DNA of 64,000 nucleotides from Parus major. Lineage: Eukaryota > Chordata > Aves > Passeriformes > Paridae. Below, piece after piece: positions 1 through 13,589 of this stretch. Under the pieces are notes generated by a model. That model was not told the DNA's origin. It searched no databases and was given only the letters and a program-made list of their open reading frames with translations. The stretch's first letter is position 1. The number at the start of each line of letters is the position of its first letter. The translations under genes and the position numbers were made by a program. Where the stretch lies: NCBI RefSeq assembly GCF_001522545.3, contig NC_031781.1, positions 7,817,487-7,881,486 on the forward strand. The letters are read 5' to 3'.

Positions 1-344
1 AATGAAGTTGCAAACTTTGTATTTCATTCCAAAAATACCACCAGAATTCCTGCTTTTTCAATTGATTATGTTCAAAAGACTTCTGTTAAAGTCTGTGAAC
101 TTGAAAGTGGGTCTTTGAAATACTTCTAGGATTGATTCTTCGAGGATTTCAACCCTTTCAACAAAGGTTATCCTTAAGTATAATATTCAATGGTGGAAAT
201 TATTTTCCTAATGTTCTATAGAAAACATAGAAGTAACAATTATTTTTTTTTAAATTTTACTATTTTGTCATTCTTAACATTCTATTTTGTGTCTATAGCA
301 TATATATTTTGAGTTTATTCTATTTAGTTTATATATAAATAGTA

Positions 345-384
345 CATATATATATATATGCATGTATATGCATATTCATGTATA
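345..384. repeat. TA-rich simple repeat
   Basis: A run of about seven TA units at 346-359, followed by degenerate CATGTATATGCATATTCATG. Confidence 0.85.
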
Positions 385-1174
385 AACAAATACTACTGCT
401 AAAAAATCAGGGTATAAATAATTTAACACAGAAGGAGAGGCTACATGAAATCAAATTTACTAGTCATAGGAATGAAACCTGAGTATGAAAATTCATTCCC
501 CAATCTCTGACAGCTGACATCAACATGGAGCCTTATAACTCTGCCCTTTAAGAAAATTCTACAAGTAAGTAAATAAATAAAGTACTGTTCCTCATCTGTG
601 TTTCTTTTCCTGGAAAGCATTCTGAAAGAAATCTTTTTCCCAGACATGGATAATTCTGCATATGGGGGAAATTCTGCTCCTTTTTTCAATCTCCTCAAAA
701 GATTGAGAAAATAAAGGTACATTTCAAGAAACAGGACAATGCAAGCACACAAAAGGAATCTCAATGTAAAGTTTAGGATAGATTTACTATCATCAGATAG
801 TAAACATACATCAGATCATTAAATTTACATCTACCTTAACATTACATTCCAAAAGCATATCTTTGAATACATAGATGTATTAGCCTCTGATTTCCACCTC
901 TACAAAAAACAGGGAAGTTTATGGCTATCATTCCTGAAGATTAAATTCAGGATAGCAAAGTCAGCCTTTCTTCTTCCTGCTTATGTTATTTCCCCAATAA
1001 TACCTCACCAGGCTGTCTGTAAACTTGTGCAGATGCAATTAAGAGAATCTGTAACTGAAACTTTCTAAACCTTTGCATTATTTATGCAAGCAGAAATAAA
1101 ACCTTCTAGCCTCATCCATCCCTCTACTGGACTGTAAGACCTAACAGAGGACTAAAAAAAATTATTTAGTGAAT

Positions 1175-1188
1175 TATATATATATATA
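1175..1188. repeat. TA dinucleotide repeat, seven units
   Basis: A perfect TATATATATATATA run inside an AT-rich stretch. A second degenerate TA run follows at about 1300-1326. Confidence 0.85.
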
Positions 1189-4000
1189 GATGTGATTTTC
1201 AGTGTCAACCAAGTATGAAATTGATAGCACAGGGATAAAAAAAAAGCAGTCTCCATACTTTCTTGTGATATCTTTACATATATGTACAAATCTATAAATT
1301 TTATATACATTATATATATAATATTTAATTTCTTCAGCCACTGAAATTATACCACTAAGTATGCTCTTAACTGCATGGTTTTCTGTTCTCTACATCTTAA
1401 TTCCAAGTATCTATCTAAAGATTTAAATTGGCATCATTATCCTAGGAACACATAAGACTAAATAAATCTAGGAATAATAAAATGTTTTGACCTTAACAGG
1501 CCTCCTGTATCAGAAACACTTAAAAGTGTGCAAAATATTAACTTCAGGTAATCTCACTCTTTAACATAATCTATTACTTCATATATGAATAAGAGCTCTT
1601 TTTCAGCACAACTGCTGGCTACAATTAATAGTAGTAAATTATGCAAGTTTTATATATTCATATTTTTCCTATGAGTTAGAAAACATTAAGAATCTAAGGA
1701 ACACACAGATGCCCTTAATTAGCCTTAAGGTCACATGCTATAAAAATCATAAAGCCACTGACAAAGAGGAGACTTTGAAACAAATGCAGGATCAGGAGTT
1801 TGCAAGTACAGCTCTACAAAAAGGAAAATGTGCATCATATATCAAAACTCAATGTACAGAATACAGCCTTTAAATAACAGTAGCAGCCTTTCCCTGGTCA
1901 AGTTTTCAACACTGAGATGCAGCCCTCAACATTGGCATAAAATTTCTTGTATTATTTAGAAAGAAATTTATTCAGGATTTCTCTCAAGCATGACACTGGT
2001 TGAGAGAGCAAGTCAGACAATTGTGCATCACACAAAAGTTCCAGTCTTTCTCTTTTAGCTTTTAACAGCAGGTGCCTGATTATGACACTACAACAAATAT
2101 CTTTGAACTGTTTAACTTAATAACACAGTTAAAGAAAAAACCAAAATTCTAAATACGCAATTCATAAAGCAGCATATTTTCCTTAATTAATTTTCTCAAG
2201 GTTTACAATATCTTTACTAATTCTCTGTAACTGGATATGTGCTGGATCCATTCTCAGAGAATCTGTGTAGAATAAACATTTGAAACATCTTAAAGACTAA
2301 CTAAAACCATCTTCCTACTACACTGCAAGGCAAATGATTTTTGGATGTTTTGCATTTTTATGCTAAATAGTGCAGCTGCAATTGATAAAAACCAATCAAG
2401 CTAATTTAAGTCAATCATGTCCAGGAGGTTCTCATCACTTGTGTAAAAATGCTCTCACACTCACTCTAAGACTTTAACACAGCAAGTACCTCCCCCACAC
2501 TCAAATTTCAATACCTTAAAGTCCTCTCTGCATCTTATGCAACAAAGGAAAGAAAATATAATTCTTATGGAATAAGCATATTTATAGTTTTACACTACAA
2601 ATCGAACTTTAAGTTTTATTTGAATAGAAATTTGGCTTGTTTGTACCACTTGAGCACAAAAATGGCTCATCCCACTGCAGCAACACTGTACCTTAAGTGC
2701 ACATCAAGGCACCGGGTCAAAGGCAAAGTAAACTTCTAGCACTGAAAATGCACAACTGTTACCCTCTAATATATAATCTGGATTACATTACTGAGATCAT
2801 ATGTTTTCTATTTTTTTTTTTGATTTATCAATATGGCACATCACAGCTGCCATCCTGAATTCTCTCTCAGCTGCTGCATTTGACATTTTAAATGATGATA
2901 GTTTATATTTTTAAATTTTGCACTCTTGCCACTATATTTTAAACCCACAAAACCATAACAACCATGCAAGAACTCTTTCCTAGATGGGCAAAATCCAACA
3001 TTACAGATCTGAAATCTGTGTTTGATTCTTACCCATTTGGCCAACCCCCATGTGCACGTGACTGCACTTTTCAGCCAGCTCAAAAATAACGAAATAAATA
3101 AAGAGAGGCTCTGAACTTCAAAATATGCCATGTCCTTATTCCTGTGCCCTTTGGGATGGTTATGGGGTTCAGTGCAGTAACTGGAGATGGAGGCAGAGAA
3201 CCACATCACCCTGCCCTGGATCTCTCTCCTCCATGCAGAGGTGAAGCCAGGTGACAGCAGGTGTTATCAGACTGACATAAACTGCTGCCACAGCTTCTTT
3301 ACATGATCTTTTTGAGAAGCTGCTCACCAAAACCATTTGCTCACTGTTCCAACAGAAGCAAACAAGGAAAATACAACAACATCAAGAAAACCCATCAAGC
3401 AGTAATCCTGCAGCTGCCCAAGACAGGGCTTGAAAAACATACCCTCTTCAAATCATAAAAACTACATCTACCTTTGTGGAGAAAGATTATTTCCCAATTA
3501 TATTTGTCCTATAGCTGCCACAAGGATTTTCTTGGGATACGAAAGGTTCTCTTTTTATTGACAGACTACTATGTTGGGGATTTTTTTTAATATGCTGAAC
3601 TGTTAAATACCACATCAAATGTTAAGATAAGCTTTTCATCAAAGTGTTTCTCTTCAAACAGTAAGTGGATAATAGTTCTTGGACTTATGTATGACTAATA
3701 ATAACTATTGGAATTAATAACACATTGCCCCTCCAAACTCATGCTCTAGAAATGCTTCTTTTGATTATGCATCAGAACACAAGATTCCTCACAAGAGCTA
3801 AGCCAGCAGGAAACAAAGCCAGCTAACTGGAACAGGCAGCACATGCCTTGGGGATGTGGAGCCAGTCTCTGGAACACAGAGCTCAGCTCAGACTTGGTGG
3901 GAGTCCAGCTGAAGGTCCCACCTGGATGGTCAGGAACTGACACACAGATGTTCCTGCAGAGGCTGAGCACCAGGTCTGTGCACCCTGACAAAAGAGCCAC

Positions 4001-4330
4001 AGTGAGATCTCAGTGCTGTCTTCAGTAGTTACCGACTGGAAGGGTATGAGAAGGCAGAGCCAGACCGTTCTCAATAGAGCACGAGGCACAGGTGAGACAA
4101 ATGGAACATGGAAATTCCACCCTGACATAAGGAAAATGTCTTTTTGGCTTGGTTTAGGGTTTTTTTTAACCACCAGCTTGGTCAACTACTGCAACAGGTC
4201 TAAATAGGTTATGGAAAATTCATCCCTGAGGTATCCAAAACTTGGTTGGATGCCATCCTGAGCAGCCTGCAATAACCAAAACCTGCTTAGATCAGAAGCT
4301 TGGGCTAGACAACCTCTAACCAAACCTGAT
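4001..4330 (+). mobile_element. CR1 retrotransposon fragment, 3' part, degraded
   Basis: Read on the plus strand, this matches the order of the CR1 3' region as I know it. First comes a GAGATCTCAGTGCTGTCTTC block, then AAGGCAGAGCCAGAC, then GGAAATTCCACCCTGACAT. It ends with the block TCCAAAACTTGGTTGGATGCC...CCTGAGCAGCCTGC...GGCTAGACAACCTC. Many substitutions and gaps indicate an old copy. The terminal octamer repeat is not visible, so the 3' end is lost or too diverged. Confidence 0.7.
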
Positions 4331-4787
4331 ACCACCCCGTGAAGCACCCACAGCCAAATTCTCTCTGAGGATTTCCCCACGGGCACACAGCAACTGGGTG
4401 AATTGAGTATGAAATGCACACAGAAGAGAGAGTTAGAAGGTACCAGAATTCCAGCTATCCTGTAATTTCTGTAATCATTGTGATTTTGTTCATAAGGTAA
4501 GTGGTAAGGATTTATTGTGTACCTGAGCTTTTACTATCCTTTACACAATGAAGTTGAACAAAGATGATATCTCAAGACCTCTAGTTGCCTAAAAACTATT
4601 AGAACCACTACAGAAAGGATTATTGAAAAAAGAGAGTTTGTCAGTAACTGCAAAAGACAAATACTATAACAAAAAATGCTTAAGAATCATCCAACAAACA
4701 TAAACACAGGGAAAAAGATTTCAAATCAAGCTATCGGCAACCCATCAAAAATACAGCTTTTCTTGGAGAGAATTTACTCAGAAATAC

Positions 4788-5435
4788 ATAAATCCTTGCC
4801 AGTTATTAGAAATCACTTTCTTGTCTGTCATATATCTGGAAATGGCTTCCAGGATTATTTCTTCTTTACTACAACCTTGCCAGGGATCAATGTAATCAAT
4901 GTAGTTCCCTGGATCCTCCTTCTTGTCTTTTCTAAGACATTAGCTTTCTCCCAGCTCTCAGAAACCCCTTCCACTTCCCATGATTTTCCAAGGGAAATTC
5001 ACACGATGCCTTCAGCCCTTGCAGGTGCATTCCAGCAAGACCAAGGGACGTGTATGTGTCTAGTTTCCTCAAATATCCCCTGAGCTGATCCTCCTCCATC
5101 AAGGATAAGTTTACCTGGCACTGGACTTCTGTAGTGGTTTCAGAGACCTGGGATTGCTGAAGGTTGATCTTTCCAGTAATGATCAATGTGAACAAGGCAT
5201 TCAGTACCTGGACTGTCTCCATCTCCTGTAGGATCAGATCTCCCCTCCCATTCATCATCCATATTTTCCTTAGTCTTCTGCTATTGCTGTACCTGTAGAA
5301 ACCTTTCTTGTCCTTTCTATCTCCTGTTGCATTCCAGTCCAGATGGGCTTTGTCTTTCTTAACCCTAAACCTGATTCTCAGAGAGGGTCTCCCTATTCCT
5401 CACAGACACTTGTGCCTGCTCCCACCCCCCGTGTA
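4788..5435 (-). mobile_element. CR1 retrotransposon fragment with the 5' part of the reverse transcriptase
   Basis: On the minus strand this follows the CR1 ORF2 region between endonuclease and reverse transcriptase. A block like GACAAGAAAGGTTTCTACAGG is followed by a run translating as EEDQLRGYLRKLDTYTSLGL. That run corresponds to the family segment that normally reads as EEQVRDYLxxLxxHKSMGPDGMHP. Then come AGGATCCAGGGAACTAC and ATCCTGGAAGCCATTTCC, characteristic of the RT fingers region. Stops and frameshifts interrupt it, so it is a dead copy. Truncated at both ends. Confidence 0.82.
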
Positions 5436-6122
5436 ATTCGTTTTCATTTAGCTTCATAATTAGAGAAGTACAAAAACTGATTTCAATTATACAAAATTGA
5501 TCATTTATAAAAATGCATGATAGCAAAACATCTTCCTCTATTTTGAACAATTCCTGAAAGCATTCTTTGTCCAGGAAAATAATATATCATTTAAGCTTAT
5601 CCTATCATTAAGTATGTCACAGCATGCTTCAAAATTTATGACAGAAGGTGACACAGAGTGGAGCCTGCTGCCAGACTGCTGGAACACAGAATCACCCTGG
5701 AAGAGAAAAATGTAACAGAGGCCACTGGCAGCTCAGAGCAGAGAGAGCTGGACTTTTGTTTGGCTCAGAAGCCAACTCATCTGCAGGTCTGGGCAGAACC
5801 ATGAGTCACCAACGCACATGAGTCTAGGTCAGGTCTGGCAAAGATTTCCTGCCTGATTTAAAATGAGTTTATTTGGTCCAATGGCACTTTTCTAGAAATG
5901 GAGGGCAGGTTGACCACACATGTGCCTGTCTTTATTTGTGGCCTGACACTTGGCAGAATAAACTTCATTATGTTTTTGATTATGCTTAAGAAAAGTACTG
6001 TCAATTGTTTCCAGTCTGTTGCAAACATAAAACTACAAGCTGTATTAAATATGTTCTATTGTATTCACCCCAACATTATGAAATCATGCATAAAATCCTA
6101 AAATGGGATAAAATAAAGGAAA

Positions 6123-6150
6123 CTTCTCTTCCCCTCCTCCCCTTCCCCCC
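6123..6150. repeat. pyrimidine-only tract, 28 nt
   Basis: An uninterrupted C/T run on the plus strand (CTTCTCTTCCCCTCC followed by CCTTCCCCCC-type sequence), so purine-only on the ERC2 transcript strand. Low complexity; no function assigned. Confidence 0.8.
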
Positions 6151-9100
6151 AACTTCTGGCAACATTTCAAAATAAACAAGGAACCAAACCAATGCTTCTA
6201 CTGAAAGGTCAACCAGCACCTGAGTCAAGGAAAGATAAAACTGGCCTAAAACAAAAATAAATATATTATTTAGTAAGAGGAAACCAATTTTCTCTTATAT
6301 CACACATGCAGAAGGATTAAACAGCTCCACAATGAAATCTCTTAGTAATTACCCGTGCCTATTAACGAAGAAAATGGAATTCTTTTGGCTGTGGAATGTG
6401 AAAGAGTGAAATAAAATTTACACTTGACTAAAAAATTAAATTATTGTATTCCAATAATATGGAACTGACTAGGTATTGGGGAAAATTAAGATTTCCACCT
6501 TTTATTCCCACACATTCTCATCTCAGGAACTTTATCGCTCCTGATATAAAACACAGAAATTTAGCTATAGATACTCAATGATAGAAAAGAATGTGGAACC
6601 ATGACACAAAAATACATGTTCTGTTTGAAATTCAGTGTAAGAGATACTCCATTTACAACTGTGCACTATGTTACATTTTAGAGTTAAAACATGCAAAAGA
6701 TCAGTGCAATCTGAAGCTCAAATATACCTGAGCACACTTTCCTCTACAGTTTCCTACCTTGCCAAGCTTCTTGCCTTGCCTTTCCTCTGCTTATTTTTTA
6801 CATGATTTTGGTATTTATCTAAATTTAAAGCTGAAAGATGAGTCTCCAGTACGACTCTTTCCAGCAGTAATCCTTCGTCCATGCACGCCCCTGACCAAAG
6901 AATCGCTTCTGCTACCCTGGATAGGGCACAGAGACATCATGAACACCTCTTGTAGAGAGAAAAGAAAAAAGAAATTTAGCAATTCCTATTGCTATTTACT
7001 GACAATTTTCTTATTTTATTATTTCTCCTAAGTTTTAAGGTAACATTTGTGTCCTCCATGCAGAGTATTTCAATGACTATGTTCCACCAAACTTAATACA
7101 GAAAAACACTAAATATTTTGGAACAGAAAGTCACTTTCTCTGGTCTTGCCACAAAAATGTAGCAATTTAACTTCAACCACAAATAGTACCTATATTTGGA
7201 AAACAGGAAAATATTATGCATGTACTGCAATACACTATGCAAAAATATTAGGTATATATAGAAATAGGCAGATATAATAGATACTGATTTTAATTTCAAT
7301 TAGGAATTATAGGAAGACTCTACAGTATTTATAAATACTATAATCTTTTCCAGAATGCAAATTAGTGTTGCTCCAACAATGTTCAGAACAATGAGTATGT
7401 GATACAGTGTAAAACTAATTAACTAATGGAAAGTATTTTAAGTATTTTCTTGGAACTTCTTTAAAGAGTTGAAAGGGGAAAATAAGCATGCAGTGAATGT
7501 GAGCCTGAACTGTTTTTATTTACACACTCCTCAGTCTTTCCCATCCTGGACAGATCTTGTGCCTGATCTCACAGCACAGGGCAGCTGGAAGAAGGCAGCC
7601 TTTATAGATAAGAAACAGCTGTTATGCTTGTTTGACCTGAGGAAGAATTTGAAAAACAAAAGCAAAAGGACATAAGAACTAAATGTGTCCTCATAAAAGC
7701 AGTACTTGCAGAATTGCTCCAGCCTATTTCCAGCCAGCCCTGGTAGCAGTATCTGACATGCACCTTGCTTGTATCAAACTTACTTCCACTGAAAGACAGA
7801 AGGGAAAGAGAATCCAGTAAGGGCAATAGTGGTTCACAAGCCCTTTATGAAAATCTCCAAAATCAACCTTTTTTAAAGGAAAATTATAGCTCAGTGAGGG
7901 AGAGGAAGAACCAATACCACACATTACAAAATATCAGAATTAAGATTTGCCTCTACAAATACAGTCTGGTCTCTCAAACACAGTCTGATCTCTTATGCTA
8001 AAACAGGCAGCCAGATGAACACTGCAGTAACAGAAACCAAAGCATCCTTATCCATTTATTCCCTCTTCTAATCTACTTGTCAATCCAACTTGACACATAC
8101 CAACATTTTCAAAACTCTAAATACTTGATTTGCAAATCCCTGATTTTGTCTTGTTAGGCCTCAGTTTTACAATACTTAAACACATTTCTAACACAAATTG
8201 TAGCAGAATTTCCCTGATTCAGACAATGTTTAAGCAGCTCTATATATGAGTACAGATTTTCCTGACTCAGTGCTCTTACATAACAGCTTCTACAACCCCC
8301 CTCCACAATTTCATGCTCTTTTTTCACTCATTTCCCACTGATTTTGTAGAATGCCTCACTTTCTTCTCTAGATTTATTCTTAATGCTTGACAAAAATGTC
8401 CTCTTGTTTCCTTCTTTTGTAACTTATTTCTTCAAATGTATCAGAAATATTTGTTTGTATTCTTAAACCAATTTTTTTCCACTTCTGTAAGCTCTCATTT
8501 TTTCAGCTTACACAGTTTCTTCTGTAAAACTAGAAACATTCCCAGTTATTGGGAACAAAAACTTCAGAAACAGAGACAGGTCTGTAGCAAAGAGTTTACT
8601 GCACTACGAATTTTATGGCATAGAAATCATTTAATGTTAGCAAGGAGAAAGTGTGTGTTCCTGGGAAAGGCAAAAGCGAAGGATTTGTTTGAAGAGCTAC
8701 TTTATAATGCCATATTTTTTAAAAATCCCAGGAAAGGATCAAAGAATCAAACAAATGGAGAACTGTGGCACAGTCATCTAACTGAAAAGTTTACTAACAC
8801 CATTAACCACTTCCATTATTTAAGATATAAAAAGAACACTTTTCAAAGGAGGTGGATGATTTCATATCTTTTTTACAAGCACTTTTCCAAGTCAAACCTA
8901 TGTTAATTAGCACCCTGCATTTGAGAGTATTTTGTGTTTTAATTGAATTCAATTCAGAGCCATCTCAATAACTACATACCTTTAAAATTTTTGCTCCAAG
9001 GACATTCTTTTTAACTAGGTGCTATCACACACAGCAGTTGTTTAGCCCAGTTCCTTTTTTAAGTGTCAGGCCACTGTTTTCATGGCTCTGTGTGCACAAC

Positions 9101-11164
9101 TGCAATTCCTCCCTGCAACAATTTGAAACCAAGATGATTGTTCCCACATGTCTGTGCCAGCCAACAGCCCTCAAGGTCTTTATTTACTAAAGCCTTAAGG
9201 CTACACAACTTAACTGCCATGACTTAGCAGGGTAGAGCTGAGAAACGCCAAATCTACTTCAGAAAGACAGCCTTTGCCACACTTGTGTTATCCTTTGCTG
9301 GTCTAAACTAACTAGAGCATTTTTGTCTGGGTTTCTATTCCATCCAATTCATGAAATCAAAAAGCAGCTTAGACTTAAATGGAAAGAAAACAAAAATGGA
9401 AGCCTCAAAACTGGAATTCAATTAAGTTTATCACATCAGCTAGCTGAAAACATATGAAGTAATGATAGAATTAAACTATTCCAGAGAAAATGCAGCTGCT
9501 GTTTCTTTTGCAGGGGATAATTTGTAAATACTTTTTACCTATAACAATGACAAATCTTCAAAAAAATTTCACAGACTGTATTACTTGATTTTAAGTGTGG
9601 AAAGAATTAGAGAAATGTAAAATACTATGTAATTATATCATGTTATCACTTGAGACATGAAGTGCATAAGTTCTGTTTGCCCAAGCTGATCGTATTTGAA
9701 CATTTCTCTAAATATTAGCAGATTACCTCTGAAATCACTGATCTTTTAGAAGCTCAGATCCTTATACTTTCATTGTCCACTGTGATATCAAGAACTAGAA
9801 AATTCTTTCCTTCTAAAAGTTAAACAAGGGGAAAAGGAAGAAAACAAACAATCCACATCACATAGCCGTAAAGGAAAATATTATTCAGAATCCTACCAAG
9901 AAAATAATCAAAAAGCCATATGGGGTCTACTGTCAGTATAAGCATCTCTAAAGGTTTCTGGATGACCACAGCTGCAGAAGCCTTTTCATTCCAGATGGAC
10001 CATACTCCTATTTAAACTCTGCTTCTGTTGTAAGCATGTTTTGTTTTCCTCAGCAGAGACAGAGGAACGCTGAGAATCTATCTTTGCACCTCCTACCATC
10101 TGAGCAATTGTGAGTTAAGGACTGTTACCTGTGTTAGAAAGAGGACATCCTGAAAAAGGAAATCATGAATTTAACAAGTCCAAGTGACTCTAGCCTTTTC
10201 TCCCCAGCTGTCTCTTAAGAAAACACAAAAACCTGCAAAAATACTTCAATAACTTCTCCATGCACTTCATCACTACAGCAAAATGTGCAAAACATCGTTA
10301 ACTGTTTCAGACTGGTTATTGTTACATCTACTGCTTATTCTGCTAATTACAGCATTTCTGCATTCCCCTTGGGTTTGCATCTACCTGGTGAAATTTCAGT
10401 GCTGTTTTGACGTGTATTTTTTTTTTCCATTTCTTGTATATGATGCCAGTACACCAGGATCATAACTAGGCCCCTTTAGATCAACCAGAATTTAAGCAGT
10501 ATTTAGGGTACACAACAAATCATTTCTGAAGTAATCCTATCCAAGTTCCTCTTCAAACATCTCCAGTTAGAGTGAAACATTTAAATTAGTAGCTAACAAT
10601 ACTAATATTTTTCTAATCATTTCCATCCACTAGTGACTTATCTTATCTGAGTAAATTTTGCTTGGTTATAAAAGCCCATTAAAGCTGTCCAACTGAATAT
10701 TGTTTTCAATGGCAACAAGGTAATTTTCTGTAGAACTAAGAACTGGGGTGCTGGGCAGGCGGGAACTACACTAATTTTCACTTTAATTCACTAAAATAGA
10801 TGAAAATGAGAAGTGTTTTGACAGCAAGGTAAATCTAACAATCATCAAACTATTTGTCCCAAATAACTTACAGAAGGTCTTTACACACTGAATATACAGC
10901 CCATTCTTTCTACCTTCCCCTTTTTAACACTGTTTTCCTGCCTCTGGGAACTACTTTCCACAGACCCTGAAGATGGAACTCTGTAGTCTTTCATTCACCT
11001 TGCTCACCGGAAATTCTGATTCAATTTCTTTGAAATTAAAATAATGGTGTCACCATAAGAAAGAATATTCAAAGCAATAATTAAGAATAAATTCAGTCGA
11101 GGGGGATGGGATTGTGTGTGTAATACCTATCAGGTATTTGAGAGAGCTTCATTTGTAATACCAC

Positions 11165-11300
11165 AAAGTCACTGGAATGGGTCTCAGGAGGTCACAGGTG
11201 CAACCTGTGCACAGAGATCCCTGAAATCAGACCAGGCCATTTGATGTGCCTCTGAACAGTCTTGAAACTGGAATCCAGTAGGTGGATAGACACCAAGAGA
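11165..11300 (-). mobile_element. possible CR1 3'-end remnant, very degraded
   Basis: The plus strand reads GGTCTCAGGAGGTCACAGGTG, CAACCTGTGC and later GAACAGTCTTGAAACTGGAATC. In order and spacing this resembles the complement of the CR1 3' region (GGAGGTCACCTAGTCCAACC ... CAGTCTTGAATATCTCC). Divergence is high and a chance resemblance is possible. Confidence 0.4.
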
Positions 11301-12235
11301 AAAAACAACAAATTAAAACCCTCCCACCTCTGCTCCACAGTTTACTTCTGTTCAGATATAGCATAGATGTTCTTTCAGCTTAACTCTGAATTTACTGCTC
11401 TGCCACCACACTCCTCTCTCCTGTTCTGAACAGTCATAGGGCCTACCAAACATGAGTGCTGCACAGAAACTGAAATGTCTGGCACATTCCACCTGAGACA
11501 AAGCTGCTGCTTGAAATATGGAAGCCTTTGTCAAGAAGGCAGTGGACATCTGCAGAGGGACAGAGAGCAAATGGTAGCCGGGTGTCCAGATCGGTGCTTT
11601 GTGCCGTGGGTGATCCTCCCTTCGCACGCACAGCACATCTACCAGAACAATGCCCTGGCAGCACAGCAAAGAGACCACACTGAAAGATCTGGCCCAGCCT
11701 GATTTGAAACAAGAAAAATCACAAAACAATAGAAAAACACAATTTCAAAGTAAAACTCTAACTTAGAAAAATAAAAATGTGAGAGTGAAATAACCGTAGT
11801 TATACCATTATTGCTGTAAAATTGAAAGCAGATTTGCATTTCAAGAAATATCAAATATCAACATTGTAATAGAAAGAAAAATAAAGCTTTTTTTTGTCTT
11901 GTTCCAAGTATTTTGTGCTGTCTGCTTTTATTTGCTCTTTATGCAAACTAAGAACTGCCAAGAAGTCAATCATTTCACAACCCTTCTCTATAAACAGATT
12001 TGTTTAAACAAAAGAGCAGATTGCAATAAATAACTGCTATAATCACCCTTCCTCTTCATTTTTATTAGGATTTCTTTATTAATATGTGTATGCTGAACAC
12101 ATCAGTATTCAGTTACAGTACAGACTTTACCTATTTTTCCAATCCATTCTTTCCATTGACAGGACTATGCTCACTATTTACAAAACTTCTTTGTAGACAT
12201 TTTACTTATTTCACAGTTCATTAACCTTCAAACAG

Positions 12236-12259
12236 CACACCTGCCAGTTTGCAGGTGTG
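12236..12259. repeat. inverted repeat, 9-bp perfect stem, 6-nt loop
   Basis: CACACCTGC and GCAGGTGTG flank CAGTTT. The stem is GC-rich for this AT-rich region. No U-run or gene end adjoins it, so no terminator role is implied. Confidence 0.8.
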
Positions 12260-13589
12260 TTATCTAAAGCAATGATACACTAAGTGCTAAAGTATGTTTG
12301 TGTCAGAAATGCTTATGAAATAAATGTTTTTCTCCACTGAGCTACCCAGCTGAGTTGAATTTATTTGCATCAATCTATAATAAGCTTTTTTCCTGATGCT
12401 AAGTGCAGTAGTTGAGCACCAGTCACTGCAAATATGCACAAAAAAGAATCAAACTGTACAGTCTGCCACTTTTTAAGTATACAAATGGCAGTGTTTAATA
12501 TTTTTAAATAATTGAAAAGGATCATTCACTCTTCTTTCCTTCTGCAGTAACACTACAAGGCTTCATTTAAAAATAAACATCTTTTAACAGCTTTTTCACA
12601 CAGCAGGGAAAACCTCATCAAGTGTTGTATTCTCCCTTTTAACAATTCTCCATGGAGCACAGTGACATTTTCAGTTTTCTATAGCTGGACTAGCCTTACA
12701 TTGGCTCATTTTTATCTGACCTCAGGGTTTTCACATCATTAATAAAGAGATAATCAAAATAAAGGGTATATACATTAGGGTAGGAAAAGTTTGCATAGTT
12801 TGGCACTATTATCATATATAACCTTAAAAATGGAACAAAATGAAATGCACGTAGCAGAGGTGGTGAACCTTCTAAGCACTGCTTCCAAACATTTTCCTAC
12901 TGGCAGTAAACCATTTTCAGACCTCCCAACTCTGGCCACCGTGATAGTTACTGCTGTACAGGGTTTATTTCTTTTTGTTTCAGCTGTCAATAAAAACTTC
13001 AAGTGATAGCTTTTTAAGTCAACTAAACATATTTAAATCAAAACAAAACACTGACATCACTGGGACAACAAAAACACAGTGCCAAAAGAACACTGTGTTT
13101 AGATTCTAGGCTTGGTTACCAATGGTTTAAACTTTCTCACATTATGTCACAAAGTGCCATTGCACCTGAAACCTGATCAAAAATTTATCCAAAAAATTCA
13201 AGTGCCCTCTTATTTCTGAAGATTTGGTATAACACATGTAAGCCAACTAAATCTGCTAGTCATGCCTCAATAGTAGTCAGTATTCCTCAGGATGAAGATC
13301 ATAATAACTCTGCTTACACTTCATTTCTTACTGTTGAAACCAGCTGTGTAAGCTAGAGCTCAAACTTAAACTACACTTTTAAAGCAGTAATCTTTTCTGA
13401 GCTAATTGTGTTAAGACATCATGAAAATTCCAAACATGAAATTATACCCCAAAAAAATCCATTCTACTAAATAACAAACACTGGTAGAATTTGGCAACAA
13501 ATAGAGGGAAACAAATAAACTTCCAGGGCTACATGAACTACAGAAAAACTGTCATTAATATTAACATATTCCTTCAAAGCCTCATGCCC

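Noticed and set aside
11352..11729. Overlapping 125- and 89-codon minus-strand frames and a 75-codon plus-strand frame
   Set aside because: A GC-richer intronic patch with no domain or homologue recognised; frames on both strands point to chance.
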